64,000 nt of DNA from Pinus tabuliformis (lineage: Eukaryota; Streptophyta; Pinopsida; Pinales; Pinaceae). The DNA lies in the NCBI GenBank assembly GCA_031772625.1, contig CM062811.1, positions 643,388,820 to 643,452,819 on the forward strand, in the 5' to 3' direction. Every line of letters begins with the position of its first letter. Position 1 is the stretch's first letter. Shown in pieces: positions 12,475 to 23,546 of this stretch. Under the pieces are notes generated by a model. It had not been told where the DNA came from. It did no database searches and saw nothing but the letters and a program-made list of their open reading frames with translations. The position numbers and the translations under genes are program-made.

Positions 12475-13973
12475 GTGATAAAATTTATATTCAAATTCTC
12501 CAAGCATACGTGAATATCATGAGTGCCTTGGAGTAATCACCCAAACACCATTGATAATATTAAATATGTTTTTATGCCAATTACCATATCCAATATAAAC
12601 CAAAAAAAAAATATGGAGTCCAGTCAAAACTATAGTTATATTAATATATTAGCCTGAGGTATTATAGGAGTGCATTTACAACAATTTCACCAAAGTTCAA
12701 CTTACTATTCCCTCCTTGAATTGTTGTTGGTCACGTTGATGGATCATACCCCATCGATTCTGCACACGACGGCTCTCGAACTTGGCGTAAGATAGGAATG
12801 CAGGGGATGAGCTTAGTTATCCTGCGGTCCTGGGATTTTTACAAACTCCAGATCCCACGAAGAGGTTGTCGCCGATATCAGCTTCAAGCAGTGTCCATTC
12901 AGCTGCTCGATGGATGTGTCGCAGGCCTGGGAGTAGTCAATGGTCTCTCGGCCCAACCTGTGCAGCCCGACGCTCACCATGTCTCTCCACGAGATTTGAT
13001 CTTGATGCTCCAGGGATATCATCCTCTCTGTAATGGTGCTCCCTCTATTGGTGATGTAGCCGATAAATAACTCGTCAATTTGGGATGAAATTGTGGTGTT
13101 GAATGGCCATATGATCACCTACGCAATTTGTTTAGATCTCAAGGTCCTCTATATAACTGGGATGATGATGTGTCGTTCCAACTGCGCTCTGTGATTCCCT
13201 CGCGATGTTTTTGACTCGTTGATTTCACTCTACAGCACAACCTCAAGCAGTCTCCCCATCATGGTTGGACTACCAATGTTACCTTCCAAACAAACGATCC
13301 TTCTTATGGTGCCTCTCAGATTTCTCCAAATAGTGGATCAGACTCCCCGTGGTCTGGCATTGACGAGCTATGCCTCCAGAGTGTTTCTTTCCCCCACACA
13401 GTCGGAAACGGGCATATGGCTGCAAATTAGGTTCTTTGTTATGATTAATGCTTCCTTAGCACAAGAGACACACTCAATCTGTGAGGAGATATGTCAGTCG
13501 GTCCATAAAGAGTGGCTTGTTATGGTCTCTTTGTTCCTTCACAAATAGTTGCGCCCAAAATGATCCCAATATATTTTCTAACGTAAGACCCATGCAGAGA
13601 AAAATTGACCAACTAGAGTGATAATCAAAACCACCGAAATTGGGTTTCCAAAGATGAGAATGAATCCCACCGAACCTAGACTTAGGATCTCTCAAAATAT
13701 CCTCGCTTGAAAACTCACTTGAGCTCTCAAAATATCAATGAAGAATATCCAAATTCCATACCTACTCTTGTTTCTCCTCCGTCGTTTTAAATTTCAATCG
13801 CTTGAAAAAAACCACGGGAAATTACCTCGGTTGAGAGTTACATGGGAACAAAACTATGTGCTATACGCCACCCATTCATTTATTTATTTATTATTATTAC
13901 TATTATATTATTATTAGTATTATTATATTTTTAAATATTTGGTTCAACTGGTCGATTGGTTGGAAATATTATA
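12475..13973 (-). repeat. Chromovirus 3' LTR
   Basis: Begins TGTGATAAA in plus orientation and aligns throughout with 19,313-20,932 (shared landmarks CTCCAAGCATACGTGAATATC, GATAATATTAAATATG and CAGGGGATGAG). The right terminus reads TTATA where the other LTR has TTACA. It lacks the 137-bp MITE present in the other LTR, so it preserves the empty site (GAGAGTTACATGGG near 13,835-13,850). Many substitutions and indels separate the two LTRs, indicating an old insertion. Confidence 0.85.
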
Positions 13974-13984
13974 GTTCTCCTTGC

Positions 13985-14190
13985 TCGAAATTGCTTTCCC
14001 TCAATCAATTTCAATGTTGGATGTTGCAATACGTGTTCTCTTTCCTAGGTCACGTCTTTTACAGGAAATTCTTTCCATTGTACCAAATACTTACAAATGG
14101 CCTTGCTCCAAACATTCTTTTCTTAAACCTCCAACACCTCCTCTGGAACTAGTTGAAGATGTCCCTCCTCATCTAATGGGGGTAAATTAG
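13985..14190 (-). pseudogene. Chromodomain-like C-terminus of the chromovirus integrase
   Basis: Minus-strand translation across frames gives a YLVQWKEFPVKDVT-E block followed by LQHPTLKLIEGKQF. This matches the chromodomain pattern of chromovirus integrases (YL(V/I)(K/R)WK..P...ATWE). A stop replaces the expected Trp of the TWE motif, and the frame is broken. The end of the domain runs to the 3' LTR boundary, as in intact family members. Confidence 0.65.
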
Positions 14191-17100
14191 GTGATGATTT
14201 GACGTTCTCCCCTACCGCCTTCTTCAAACAAGAAACATGAAATATGTTATGAATTTTGCTCTCTGTTGGAAGCTCCAATTCATATGCCACTTCTCCTATT
14301 TTTCAGATAACTTGATAGGGCCCATAGAACCATGGCTTTAACTTTTTTGCTCCTTTCTACTTCAAGGTAGACTGTCTATATGGTTGTAGTCGAAGGTAAA
14401 CTACATCTCCCACTTCAAAACTCCTTTCTAGCCTTTGTTGATCTACATATAATTTTTGTTGATTATGAGATGTCTACAGGTTATCCTTGAGTGCCCGGAG
14501 AATATCCTGACATCCTTGGATCCAATCCTTTGCTAATGGTGCCCTACTATCTCCAAATGTTGTGTCTACGAAAGACAATGCCTCATATCCATATAAGGCT
14601 CGAAAAGGTGACATCCCTATGGACATGTGATAAGTGGTGTTATAGCAATATTCTCCTAAATACAACCACTTGGTCCATGCTCTTTGTTGCCCTGTGACAT
14701 AGTTTCGTAAGTAACCTTCCACCCATTTATTTCTCTTCTGTCTATCCATCTGTCTGCAGGTGGTAACTTGTACTAGGAGTAAGTTATGTGCTTGCTAGCC
14801 TAAATAACTCTTACCAAAATGCTCCCATGAACCTGCTATCATGGTCACTGACAATGGTTTTGGGAAAACCATGTAGACAAAATACTCCTTGGAAAAATAT
14901 TTCTACTATCTGAGATGCAGAGCTTTTGGAGGAAATCACAAAGAAGTGGGCATATTTGGTCAGACGATCTACCACCACAAAGATACAATCTTTGCCTTGG
15001 GATGAGGGTAGCCCTATAATGAAATCCATGGAGACACTCTCCCATTTTTGTTTCAGAATGGGCAGCGATTGTAACAAACTTGTCGGGTGTGTATGTTCAA
15101 CCTTATTTCTTTGACAGGTACCACATTCCTAGACATATTTGATAATGTCCCTCTTGAGTCCCTTCCATGTGAACCTCTCCCTAATGGTCCTATAAGTCTT
15201 CAAAAACCCGGATGTCCTGCTAGAGGGGAGTTGTGGGTTGCTTGTATGATCTTCATCTTTAGCTAGGACTCTGGTACTAAATAGATTCAGTCCTTATAAT
15301 AGATAATGTCATTGACAACTCTATACCGGTTGTCTGATGACTGTCCATCAAGAATCTCACAGGCTGACCGGTTCTTCGAGTATTCCACCAAAAGATGGGA
15401 CTTCCAGTCTTCCACAATGTCTATGAGGGAGAAGGTAGCTAGTCTCCTAGACAAGGCATCTGCAACTGCATTGTTTTTTCCTTTGACGTATTCGATCTCG
15501 AAGTCATAGGCTTGAATCTTGCTAACCCATTTTTGTTGCCTCTCGTTCAATCCCTTTTGATTCGGGAAGTATATGAGACTATTATGAGCATTTTATAACT
15601 TGAATCTCTTGCCCACTAGATATGGCTGAAACTTGGCCAGCACATGCATAATTGCCAACATTTCTTTGTCATAAATGGAGTAAGAGCACTCATAATCCTG
15701 GAGCTTCCTACTCTCAAAAGCAATTGGATGATGATTCTGTGTTAAAATCACCCCAATTCCTTCCCCAAAAGCATCGCACTCCAATACAAATGGTTGGGAG
15801 AAGTCTGATAAGGCTAGAACTAGGCATGAACTCATCACTTCCTTCATTTGCTCAAATGTCTCCTATGTTATCTTTGTCCATACAAAGGCTCCCCTTTTTG
15901 TTAGGTCAATGAGAGGTGCTGCCAGTTGTGAATATCCCTTAACAAATCTTCTATAATAAGTACAAATACCCAAGAAGCTCAATTTTATTACATTTTTTGG
16001 AGTGGGCCAATTGAGAATGGCTTCAATCTTCTCTTGGTGCACTTTGACGCCTTGGCCTCTAATTATGTGACCTAGATATAACATTTATGTCATGCCAAAC
16101 TCACATTTGGAGATTTTGGCATAGAATTGTTGTGCCTCTAATATTCCCAAAACCTCGTCCAAATGTTGTAGATGCTCCTCCCATGTTCGATTGTAAATTA
16201 GGATCTCGTTGAAGAAGACCAACACAAATTTGCATAATTTCTTTTTAAACACATGGTTCATACATGATTGAAACGTTACAGGGGTGTTGGTCAATCCAAA
16301 AGGCATCACTAGGAATTCATAGTGTCCATAGTGGCATCTAAAAGTTGTCTTTGGAATGTCCTGATCTCGAACTCTGATCTAGTGATAACCTGAGCAGAGG
16401 TCAATCTTTGAGAAGTACTTGGCCCCCTTCATCTCATCCATTAGCTCGTCGATCCTAGGGATAGGATATCAATTTTTGATAGTCTTTTTGTTTAGTGCCT
16501 GATAGTCTATGCACATCCTTAAGGACCCATCCTTCTTCTTGACCAAAACCATAGATGAAGCAAAAGGGCTTGAGCTTGGTCGAATGTGTCCTAATTCCAA
16601 CAACTCCTAGATTTCCTTCTCTATCTCATCCTTATATGATTTGGGATGTCGATAAGGGGTAGTGATGACAACTTGGACCCCTTCCTCTAGTTCAATGATG
16701 TGCTCAAATCCCCTATCTGGTGGTCGTCCTAGTGGTATATCTCCAAAAACTTATTGGTACTTTTGTAGCAATGGCACGATGTCTGGGGAATAGTCCTTAT
16801 GTTGTTCTGCTAGTTTCTTCTCCATGATTTGACATTCCACAACCCATACAATATCCCCATGTCGAAGATCTGCCTCCATCTTGTTGGATGTCACAATCTT
16901 GGGTGGGTATGCATGCATTCCTCTTAACATCACCTTCTTACCATCTAGACCTGTAAATGCAAATTCCAAGTCTTGATAGTTCATTGTATGAGTTCTTATT
17001 AAATATAGCCATTAAACCCCTAACACTACATAGGAGTCTGGACAATACACAACAAAAAATTTATTTGTAACCATGTAGTTCCCCATTGTTAGACTTATAT

Positions 17101-17260
17101 CAAGGATTATTTTAGTGCATGGCATTCGGTTGTGCTCCTTCTTCCTAGGAATAAAAACTATAAATCCTCTGAATTCTTCAATTGCCAATCGTCTTCTAGC
17201 TACAAATTTTGCATCAATGAAGTTGTGGGAGGCCCCACCATCAATCAACATGGTCACCTT
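14191..17260 (-). pseudogene. Chromovirus pol: protease, RT, RNase H, integrase (decayed)
   Basis: Fragments in order on the minus strand: protease LIDGGASHNFID (about 17,250), the RT start with [15 protein letters not shown] (about 16,550), RT block MPFGLTN (16,309), RNase H LECDAFGEGIGV and SRKLQDYECSYSIYDKE (15,593-15,847), RNase H end KGKNNAVADALSRR (15,480), integrase core SMDFIIGLPSS, VDRLTKYAHF and VSDHDSRF (14,811-15,077), and the integrase C-terminus (14,474-14,749 and 14,200-14,470). The RT catalytic box that should read F(F/V)DDIL is FFNEIL here, so both aspartates are lost. The third integrase acidic residue region is scrambled. Numerous stops and frameshifts. Non-functional. Confidence 0.9.
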
Positions 17261-17449
17261 CTATCCTTGTATGGTGCCCCTAACTCGAAGAGTGTGGTAC
17301 CTTGGGACCCCTATAAGAGAAGAAATAATCCCTTCCTAGGTCTCCTCCTGTACTGCCCCCATACCTTGTGATTCTCCATATTCTGGTTCCTCTTCTTTAT
17401 CTTCACTCTTAGAAAATACTTCAATATAGTGGACCTTTCCCTTAGTACA

Positions 17450-17783
17450 TCAATGCCCTAGTGCCCAAGGTTCCTGACAAGAGAAGCATAGCCTTCTCCT
17501 CCTGATATCTTTCCTAGTTTCATCATCCAACTTGCTCTTTCCTAACAGCTCCCTTTGATGTTGCTTGACTTCCTTTCCCTTTTGAGGAATAGTTGGTTTG
17601 GGTAGGAATCTAGCCTTGGGTATTGCATCTTGCATATCCCTTGCTCTGTTAATTGCGTCTTGCAAGGTCACAGGTTGGTAGGCTCTGACCCAACCATGTA
17701 GGGGTTATGACAACCCTTCTATGAACAACATGACCATTCGACCCATCGAGAGGTCGGTGACCATTACTACAAGCCTTTAAAAT
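17450..17783 (-). pseudogene. Chromovirus gag, distal part with zinc knuckle
   Basis: Minus-strand frame giving the end of the retrotransposon gag domain (VVMVTDLSMGR, LFIEGLS, LQDAINRARDMQDAI) and then a CCHC-type knuckle CFSCQEPWALGHxC. It is the continuation of the gag at 18,404-19,179, separated from it by the fold-back insertion. A stop replaces a Gln-type codon just after the insertion point. The frame upstream and downstream of the insertion is consistent with a single original gag. Confidence 0.8.
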
Positions 17784-18403
17784 CATTAGGGGAATTTTGA
17801 GGTATAAAATGGGCCTCCTGAGGAAATTATAAAATAATAGTGGAAATAATAAAATAACATTAGATTACATCATCAAATTTTAGAGGGAAAAAAGAAAAAA
17901 CTACTTTTTCAACTTGTATTTTCAACTTATCTCCCTATGGGTTTACTCAAACTTCGAGCGAGAGCACTCGTTGGATGTAGAATTTGATTCATTATCCAAG
18001 GAGTACCCATGTTTCATACTTTCGATGAACCCTGCTACATGAAAAATGAGAAATACATGAAAAAGTCACGTTTTTCATGTATTTCTCATTTTTCATGTAG
18101 TCGGGTCCATTGGAAGTATGCAACGTGGGTACTCCTTGGATGAGGAATTAAATTTTGCATCCAACGAGTACTCTTTCTCAAAATTCGAGTAAAACCTTAG
18201 GGAGATAATTTGAAAATACAAGTTGAAAAAGTAGTTTTATTATTTTATTATTTTTTATTATTTTTACTTTTTTATCCCAAAAATGGTGAATCATCCCCCA
18301 TGGTTGACATCATCATCTTGAATCTTATTGCTTCTTATAAAGTTTATTTTGGTTGTACAATTTTCTTAGGAGGCCTATTTTAGACCTCAAAAGTTCTCTA
18401 ATG
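17784..18403. mobile_element. 620-bp fold-back element inside chromovirus gag
   Basis: Outer inverted repeats of about 45-50 bp: CATTAGGGGAATTTTGAGG at 17,784, with its complement ending at 18,403. Inner inverted repeats extend from 17,897 to 18,238 and begin with AAAACTACTTTTTC. At the core is a perfect 30-bp stem (18,035-18,064 with 18,071-18,100) and a 6-base loop. AT-rich, length-variable spacers separate the outer and inner arms. No coding sequence. It interrupts gag cleanly: coding similarity to gag resumes directly on both sides. No clear target-site duplication seen. The superfamily is not assignable from termini alone. Confidence 0.8.
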
Positions 18404-19179
18404 TCTACGATATAAGATTCAATGTTTCCTCTCTGTCAGAGTTGGGTTAGCTCCCAGAAGTACAGCTCAAGGTCTTTCCTGTCAAATCTCTCTATCAATC
18501 TTTGTGTGAATTCTGTATAAGAGATTATGTTTGCATGTCCTAGAGTGATCATCCCATGTTTCCACCATTCATGTGCTTCTCCATCAAGATGAAGTGTGGC
18601 ATATTTAATGGCATCTCTCTCACGCATGGGATTAAGCTGGAAATATGTATCCAGTTTCTACACCCATGATCTTGCAAAACACTTTGTTGATCCATCAAAG
18701 TAAGGAAGAGTTACTTTTCCCACATCCTTTTGTAGATCTAGGTTTGAATCAAGGCCCCCATATATTGTTGCCTTCCTTTGTTGTTTGCTCCTCATGAAAT
18801 AATATTCATTGATGGTTAAAGTTGCTTTCATGTTGGGGGGCAACGCATCATATTCCTTCATCCAAGTTGTAATTGTCTCCGCAATTAGTGAAGGAGAGTC
18901 TTGCTCCTTGGAGGGATCATCAAAAAATGGAGGCATAGTTGGTCTGCTGAATGGGTTGCTCCGAAGGTTGGCATGTTCATGTGATGGATCATCCCCGCCT
19001 GAATGAGATCCACCTTCCCCATTATTGCTTTGCAAATTAGGTTGCTTGATCTGCAATTTGAGAAGTTCCACAATCATGTCTTGAGTGGTGGTGATCTTTT
19101 GTAATGCATCTTCAAGCTTGGTACTTTCGTGATCACCCATCGGTTCGTCTAACTCTTCTGGATCTCCTTGGTCCTTCAT
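18404..19179 (-). pseudogene. Chromovirus gag, proximal part
   Basis: Minus-strand frames (18,658-19,179 and 18,436-18,627) encode an acidic N-terminus (MKDQGDPEELDEPMGDHEST), a Ser/Gly/His-rich linker, then the retrotransposon gag core with LPYFDGSTK, LHLDGEAHEWW and FTQRLIERFDRKDL. A frameshift separates the two parts. The remaining gag lies beyond the fold-back insertion at lower coordinates. Confidence 0.85.
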
Positions 19180-19298
19180 GTTGATCTCTTTATTCCCCTC
19201 GCCCCTCCCCCTTTACTTCTAACCTTTATCCCTTTCCAATTGATAGCAATCCATTTTTGTTTTGCATTTCTTGGCATCCCACAACTAGCCTAGTTTGT

Positions 19299-19311
19299 GG
19301 CTCTAATACCA
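19299..19311 (-). promoter_or_regulatory. Chromovirus primer-binding site
   Basis: Minus-strand TGGTATTAGAGCC lies one base inside the 5' LTR end at 19,313. It closely resembles TGGTATCAGAGC, the initiator-methionine-tRNA primer site widespread in plant LTR elements, with one mismatch. Its position fixes element polarity and the LTR boundary. Confidence 0.8.
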
Positions 19312-19312
19312 G

Positions 19313-20932
19313 TGTGATAAACTTTATATTAAATTCTCCAAGCATACGTGAATATCATGAATTCCTTGGAGTAATTACCCAAACCCCATTGATAATATTA
19401 AATATGTTTTTATGCAATAACCATGCCCAATATAAACTCAAAATGAAAATGGAGTCCAGCCAAAAGTATAGTTATATTAATATATTGGCTCGATATTAAT
19501 ATATTGGCTCGAGATATTATAGGAGGGCGTTTACAATAAATTCACCAAATTTCGACTTACTATTCCCTCCTTGAATTTTTGTCAGTCACATTGATGAATC
19601 ATACCCCATCGATTTTGCACACGATGGCTCTCGAACTCGGCGTTAAAATAGGAATGCAGGGGATGAGTTTAGTTATCCTGCAACCCTGGGCTTTTTACAA
19701 ACTCCAGATCCCGCGAAGTGGTTGTCGTCGCTATCAGCTTCAAGCAGTGTCCTAGCTGCTTGACGAATGTGTCGCAGACCTGGGAGAAGTTAATGGCCTC
19801 TTGGCCCAACCTCTGCAGCATAACGCTCACTGTGTTGCTCCACGAGCTTTGATCTTGATACTCCAGGGATCTCGTCCTCTCTATAATGGCGCTCCCTTGG
19901 TTGGTGATGCAGCCGATAAATAAGTCGTTAATTTGGGATGGAATTGTGGTGTTGAGTGGCTAGACGATCACCTACGCAATGTGTTTAGATCTCAAGCTCC
20001 ATTATAGAACTGGGATGATGTTGTGCCCTTCCAACTTCATTGTGTGATTCCCTCACGCTATTCTTGACCCGTTGATTTCACCCTACAACACGAACCTCAA
20101 GCAATCTCCCCATCGTGGCTGGATTAACGATGTTGCCTTCCAAACAAACGAACCTTCTTGTGGTGCCTCTCAGGTTTCTCCAAACAGTGGATCAGACTCC
20201 CTGCGGGCCGGAATTGATGAGCTACGGCTCCAAAGTGTTTCGCAGACCCCACAAATTCGACAATGGGCATATGGCTACAACTTAGGGTCGTTGTTGTGAT
20301 TAATGCTTCCTTAGCACAAGAGCCATGCTCAATCTGTGAGGATATATGACAATCGGTCCAGAAAGAGTGGGTCGTTGTGGTCTCTTAGTTCCTTCACAAA
20401 CAATTTTGCCCAAATTGAACCCAAGAGATTGTCTACCAAAAGACCCCTGCAAAGAAAAATTGACCAACTAGGGTGATAATCGATACCACCGAAACTGGGT
20501 TGCCAAATAGGGCGAGAATGAATCCCACCAAAGCTAGACTAGGGATCTCACTTGAAATCCTCGATTGAAAACTCGCTTGAGCTCTCAAAATATCAATGAA
20601 GAAGATCCAAATTCCATATCTGCTCGCGTTCCTCCTCTATCTTTTGAAAGCTCAATCGCTTGAAGAAAACCACAGGAAATTACCTTGGTTGAGAGTTATC
20701 TTTGAGCTTAAGTCGATTGTTGATTTCCCGAATATTCAGGAATCAGATGGACATGGGCATGGTCAAAAAATTGACCGCACCCATGTCCGTTCGATTCCCA
20801 AATATTCAGGAAATCCGCAATCGACATAAGGATGGCCAGAGTTACCTGGGGCCAAAACTATGTTCTCTACTCCACTTTTATATATATATATAATACTTGG
20901 TACAACTGGGTCAATTTGTTGTGGATATTACA
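19313..20932 (-). repeat. Chromovirus 5' LTR with MITE insertion
   Basis: Aligns with 12,475-13,973. It starts TGTGATAA in plus orientation and ends TTACA at 20,932. Its extra length relative to the 3' LTR is largely the 137-bp MITE plus its 9-bp duplication. A short local duplication of ATATTGGCTCGA is present near 19,485-19,512. Confidence 0.85.
20701..20837. mobile_element. 137-bp hairpin MITE, copy B, with 9-bp TSD
   Basis: Same length and architecture as copy A at 9,542-9,678, and shares GAGCTTAAGTC, ATTGTTGATT, GGTCAAAAAATTGAC and CCCATGTCCGTT. Flanked by AGAGTTATC (20,692-20,700) and AGAGTTACC (20,838-20,846), a 9-bp duplication with one mismatch. The sister LTR at 12,475-13,973 has the unoccupied site, confirming that this is an insertion. 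It inserted after the chromovirus. Confidence 0.88.
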
Positions 20933-20937
20933 ACCTA

Positions 20938-22003
20938 AAAAGGAGTTTTTCGACTCAATATAGGCTCAACCCTACTGTAACAAATCAATCTACAGGAAAA
21001 TGTGTCTACAAGTATGGTATTCATTACTTATAGGTGATAAACCTTAAGACATAAAGGTACATTAACGGTTTTCTTTTCCAAGAATTTCACAGATTACTAT
21101 GCAAATTTGGGTCCTTTTGATGTGAATAATAACACCACCTCCATCAATTTCCTCAGCCGCTTGTGATGCCATCGATTCAAGCCAAGATCATACAAAGAAA
21201 CACACAAAAAAAAATCAAATAATTGAAAACCTACAAAATCAACATAAAATAATTTTGTGAACTCACTCTATAAACTCCATTTTTCGTCGTGGAAAGTTGT
21301 ACATATCTTATGCTCACACGAAAGAAAAACTTACGGTATCCTGCTTAAAGTTCATGGAGTTGATTCTCGTTTAAGAAAATGGAACGGTGTTAAGAGTGTT
21401 GTGATAAAAGAGAGAAGCGAGCATGCCATGGTTGGGAAATTTATCTCTTTGTTGTTGAGGACCGCGAGGTTAATCTTTCAGCGTTTGTTTCTCCCGCTCG
21501 TATCAAAATGTTGATTACACAATTTTTACTCATTTCGAAAAATAATTGTGCGGGACTACCAAGTTTGAATTCAAAAATTTCAAGCGGGTTTGAAATCCAA
21601 TTTTGAAACGTTGCAGGGAGGTGCCATTGAATGAGTGTAGTTGACATTGAATGATGGAACTGCCGAAATCGAGTCGTGAACACTGCCATAGACACCATGG
21701 TGATGCATAGACATGTATGTTAATCGTTCTATGCACTAAGCCATTGATTTGTTTAGTGCATGGTTCTTAATACTCATAGAGGAATGCCTATGGCATAAAA
21801 AGGACAACAACAAATTAAAAGTGTTTGTATTAATTTGTGTTTTAATTTTAGTTTTTGTTCTATTTTTTATTGTTTAATTTGGTTTTCAACTTTTATATTT
21901 TTATTTTAAATTTTAATGGTTTGGATTTTTTTAATTATTAAATTAAATTTTATTTAATTCTTTTTTCTTATACTTTATACAATTTTTTAAAGAATTTTAT
22001 TTA
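20938..22003. other. Intergenic DNA, no confident gene
   Basis: Minus-strand short frames exist, for example one beginning MASQAAEEIDGGG near 21,170 and an 85-aa frame at 21,441-21,698. They have no recognisable domain and no exon structure I can support. 21,830-22,000 is T-rich. Confidence 0.4.
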
Positions 22004-22007
22004 GTTT

Positions 22008-22830
22008 TTGATTTCAAGTGTTTGTGATCCATCTTGTTTTTGTTTTTGAGATTGTTTTTCCAGTTATATCATATAATTAATTTTTTGGTTATTAAAAAAC
22101 TTATTATATAATTTGACAGGACATGTTTTCTTCGATAGGACATTTTTTCTTGTATTAGAGTAACATCATTAAAATAGTTAGTTTACACTTGGCATCACTG
22201 CACTAGAAGTTTTCTTGTTATTTGTTTCTCTTTTATTCTTATTATCATCTTTTAGTTCTTAAATAGGACATTGTATTGATATCATTGCAGCCCCTAGGCA
22301 TTTGTCGCATCAAATTCGAGGTCTTCACCCTCTGTTCCTGTTAGGACTTATTAATCCTCCCGTGGAGTTAGAGTTCATCCTCCTAGTCCTCCATCGAGTC
22401 ATCATTATGATTATGATTCTACTCATTCATCGAGTTCCTCCTTTGATTTGATGTCGTCTCAACCACGTATTTCCACCATGTCAAGCACCAACTCAGGTGT
22501 GATAAACTAGGGTGGTAACCGAGGTACCAACCAGGGTAGCCCCACTAGCGGAACCCCCACTGGTGTGGTTACTCCTACTCCCTTTCTTTCTTTTATGGCT
22601 GGTTTGAGTCTCCCATATTTCAGCCAACTTATTAAATATCCTGTTCTCTCGACGATCCCACATGGATTGCTATGCCTACTAAAATCCCTTCATACATCTC
22701 AAAGTTTGAAGGTAATCTTGGAAAAGTTTCTGATTTCAAGTTTTTGTGATCCATCTTGTTTTTGTTTTTGAGATTGTTCATATGATTAATTTTTTGGTCA
22801 CTAAAAAAACTAATTATATAATTCAACAGA
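22008..22830 (+). pseudogene. Gypsy gag shard between ~110-bp direct repeats
   Basis: Plus-strand fragments at about 22,290-22,720 give PTPFLSFMAGLSLP and then PTWIAMPTKIPSYISKFEGNLG. This resembles the gag segment (MPTKLPSDIPKFEGKPGE) of plant Ty3/gypsy elements as I recall it. The shard is bracketed by direct repeats at about 22,008-22,115 and 22,731-22,828 that share GATTTCAAGT, TTTGTGATCCATCTTG, TTTTTGAGATTG and TTAATTTTTTGGT. The rest of the element is absent. Confidence 0.55.
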
Positions 22831-23202
22831 AAAACAATCTCAAAAAAATTATTTAGTTTTAAATTTTTTATATATATTTTTTATTTTTTAAATTAAATTT
22901 TTAAGAATTTTATTTCGTTTAAAATACTTTTTTATATATATTTTTTATTTTTTTAATTCATTTCCTTTTTATATAATTTATGAATTATTCTTTTTGTTTT
23001 TTCAAATGTTTTAATTTTGTATTTTTTTCACATTAATAATAGTTGTTAAAATTAGTTTTATTTTTTAACTAAGTTATTTTTAAGTTATTAGCCTCCGTCT
23101 AGTATGTTATTTATTTTACTAGATCTTTATCAAACAGTAATGAATGTAAGATATAGCGCTATTTGCGAATAAAATAAGAGATATTGCGCCTAAATATCAC
23201 CA
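22831..23202. other. T-rich intergenic DNA
   Basis: T-rich, low-complexity sequence immediately before LINE-A. No gene or promoter recognised. Confidence 0.45.
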
Positions 23203-23546
23203 ATTGAAGATTAAAAGTTTTTTTTTTTTTCCCCTGGGAAAAAGTCGTAATTTATATTATGAGTTAAGAAATTACATTTTGCAGATGCCGTAGCATATTC
23301 ATATGTAGGCAGCATTGCCTATCAGAGTTCAAAAAATAACTGTAGAGCAGTCCATGTTGTCTCCACGCAGGGAGCATTTCCAAAATAATAAAACTGTTAA
23401 GTTTATCAGAGATCAAAATTTGACTGTGCTCTTCGCAGAGAGCTATATATATACTGTGTATAAACAAAAAAGAGTGCTGTAGACATATCTGGATAGTATC
23501 TATGTACATATTAATAAAAAAAAACTGTACTGATTTAATGTGGGCT

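Larger units (their letters stand above)
12475..20932 (-). mobile_element. Ty3/gypsy chromovirus, complete but defunct (8.46 kb)
   Basis: Minus-strand element bounded by two related LTRs (12,475-13,973 and 19,313-20,932). They are flanked by degenerate 5-bp target duplications, GCCTA at 12,470-12,474 and ACCTA at 20,933-20,937. Internal order on the minus strand is primer-binding site, gag, zinc knuckle, protease, RT, RNase H, integrase and a chromodomain-like end overlapping the polypurine region; a chromodomain places it among chromoviruses. All domains carry stops, frameshifts and lost catalytic residues. Two later insertions sit inside it: a fold-back element in gag and a 137-bp MITE in the 5' LTR. 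Confidence 0.9.

Noticed and set aside
12798-13118. Frames on both strands within the chromovirus 3' LTR
   Set aside because: They lie wholly inside an LTR and are not conserved as open frames in the partner LTR.
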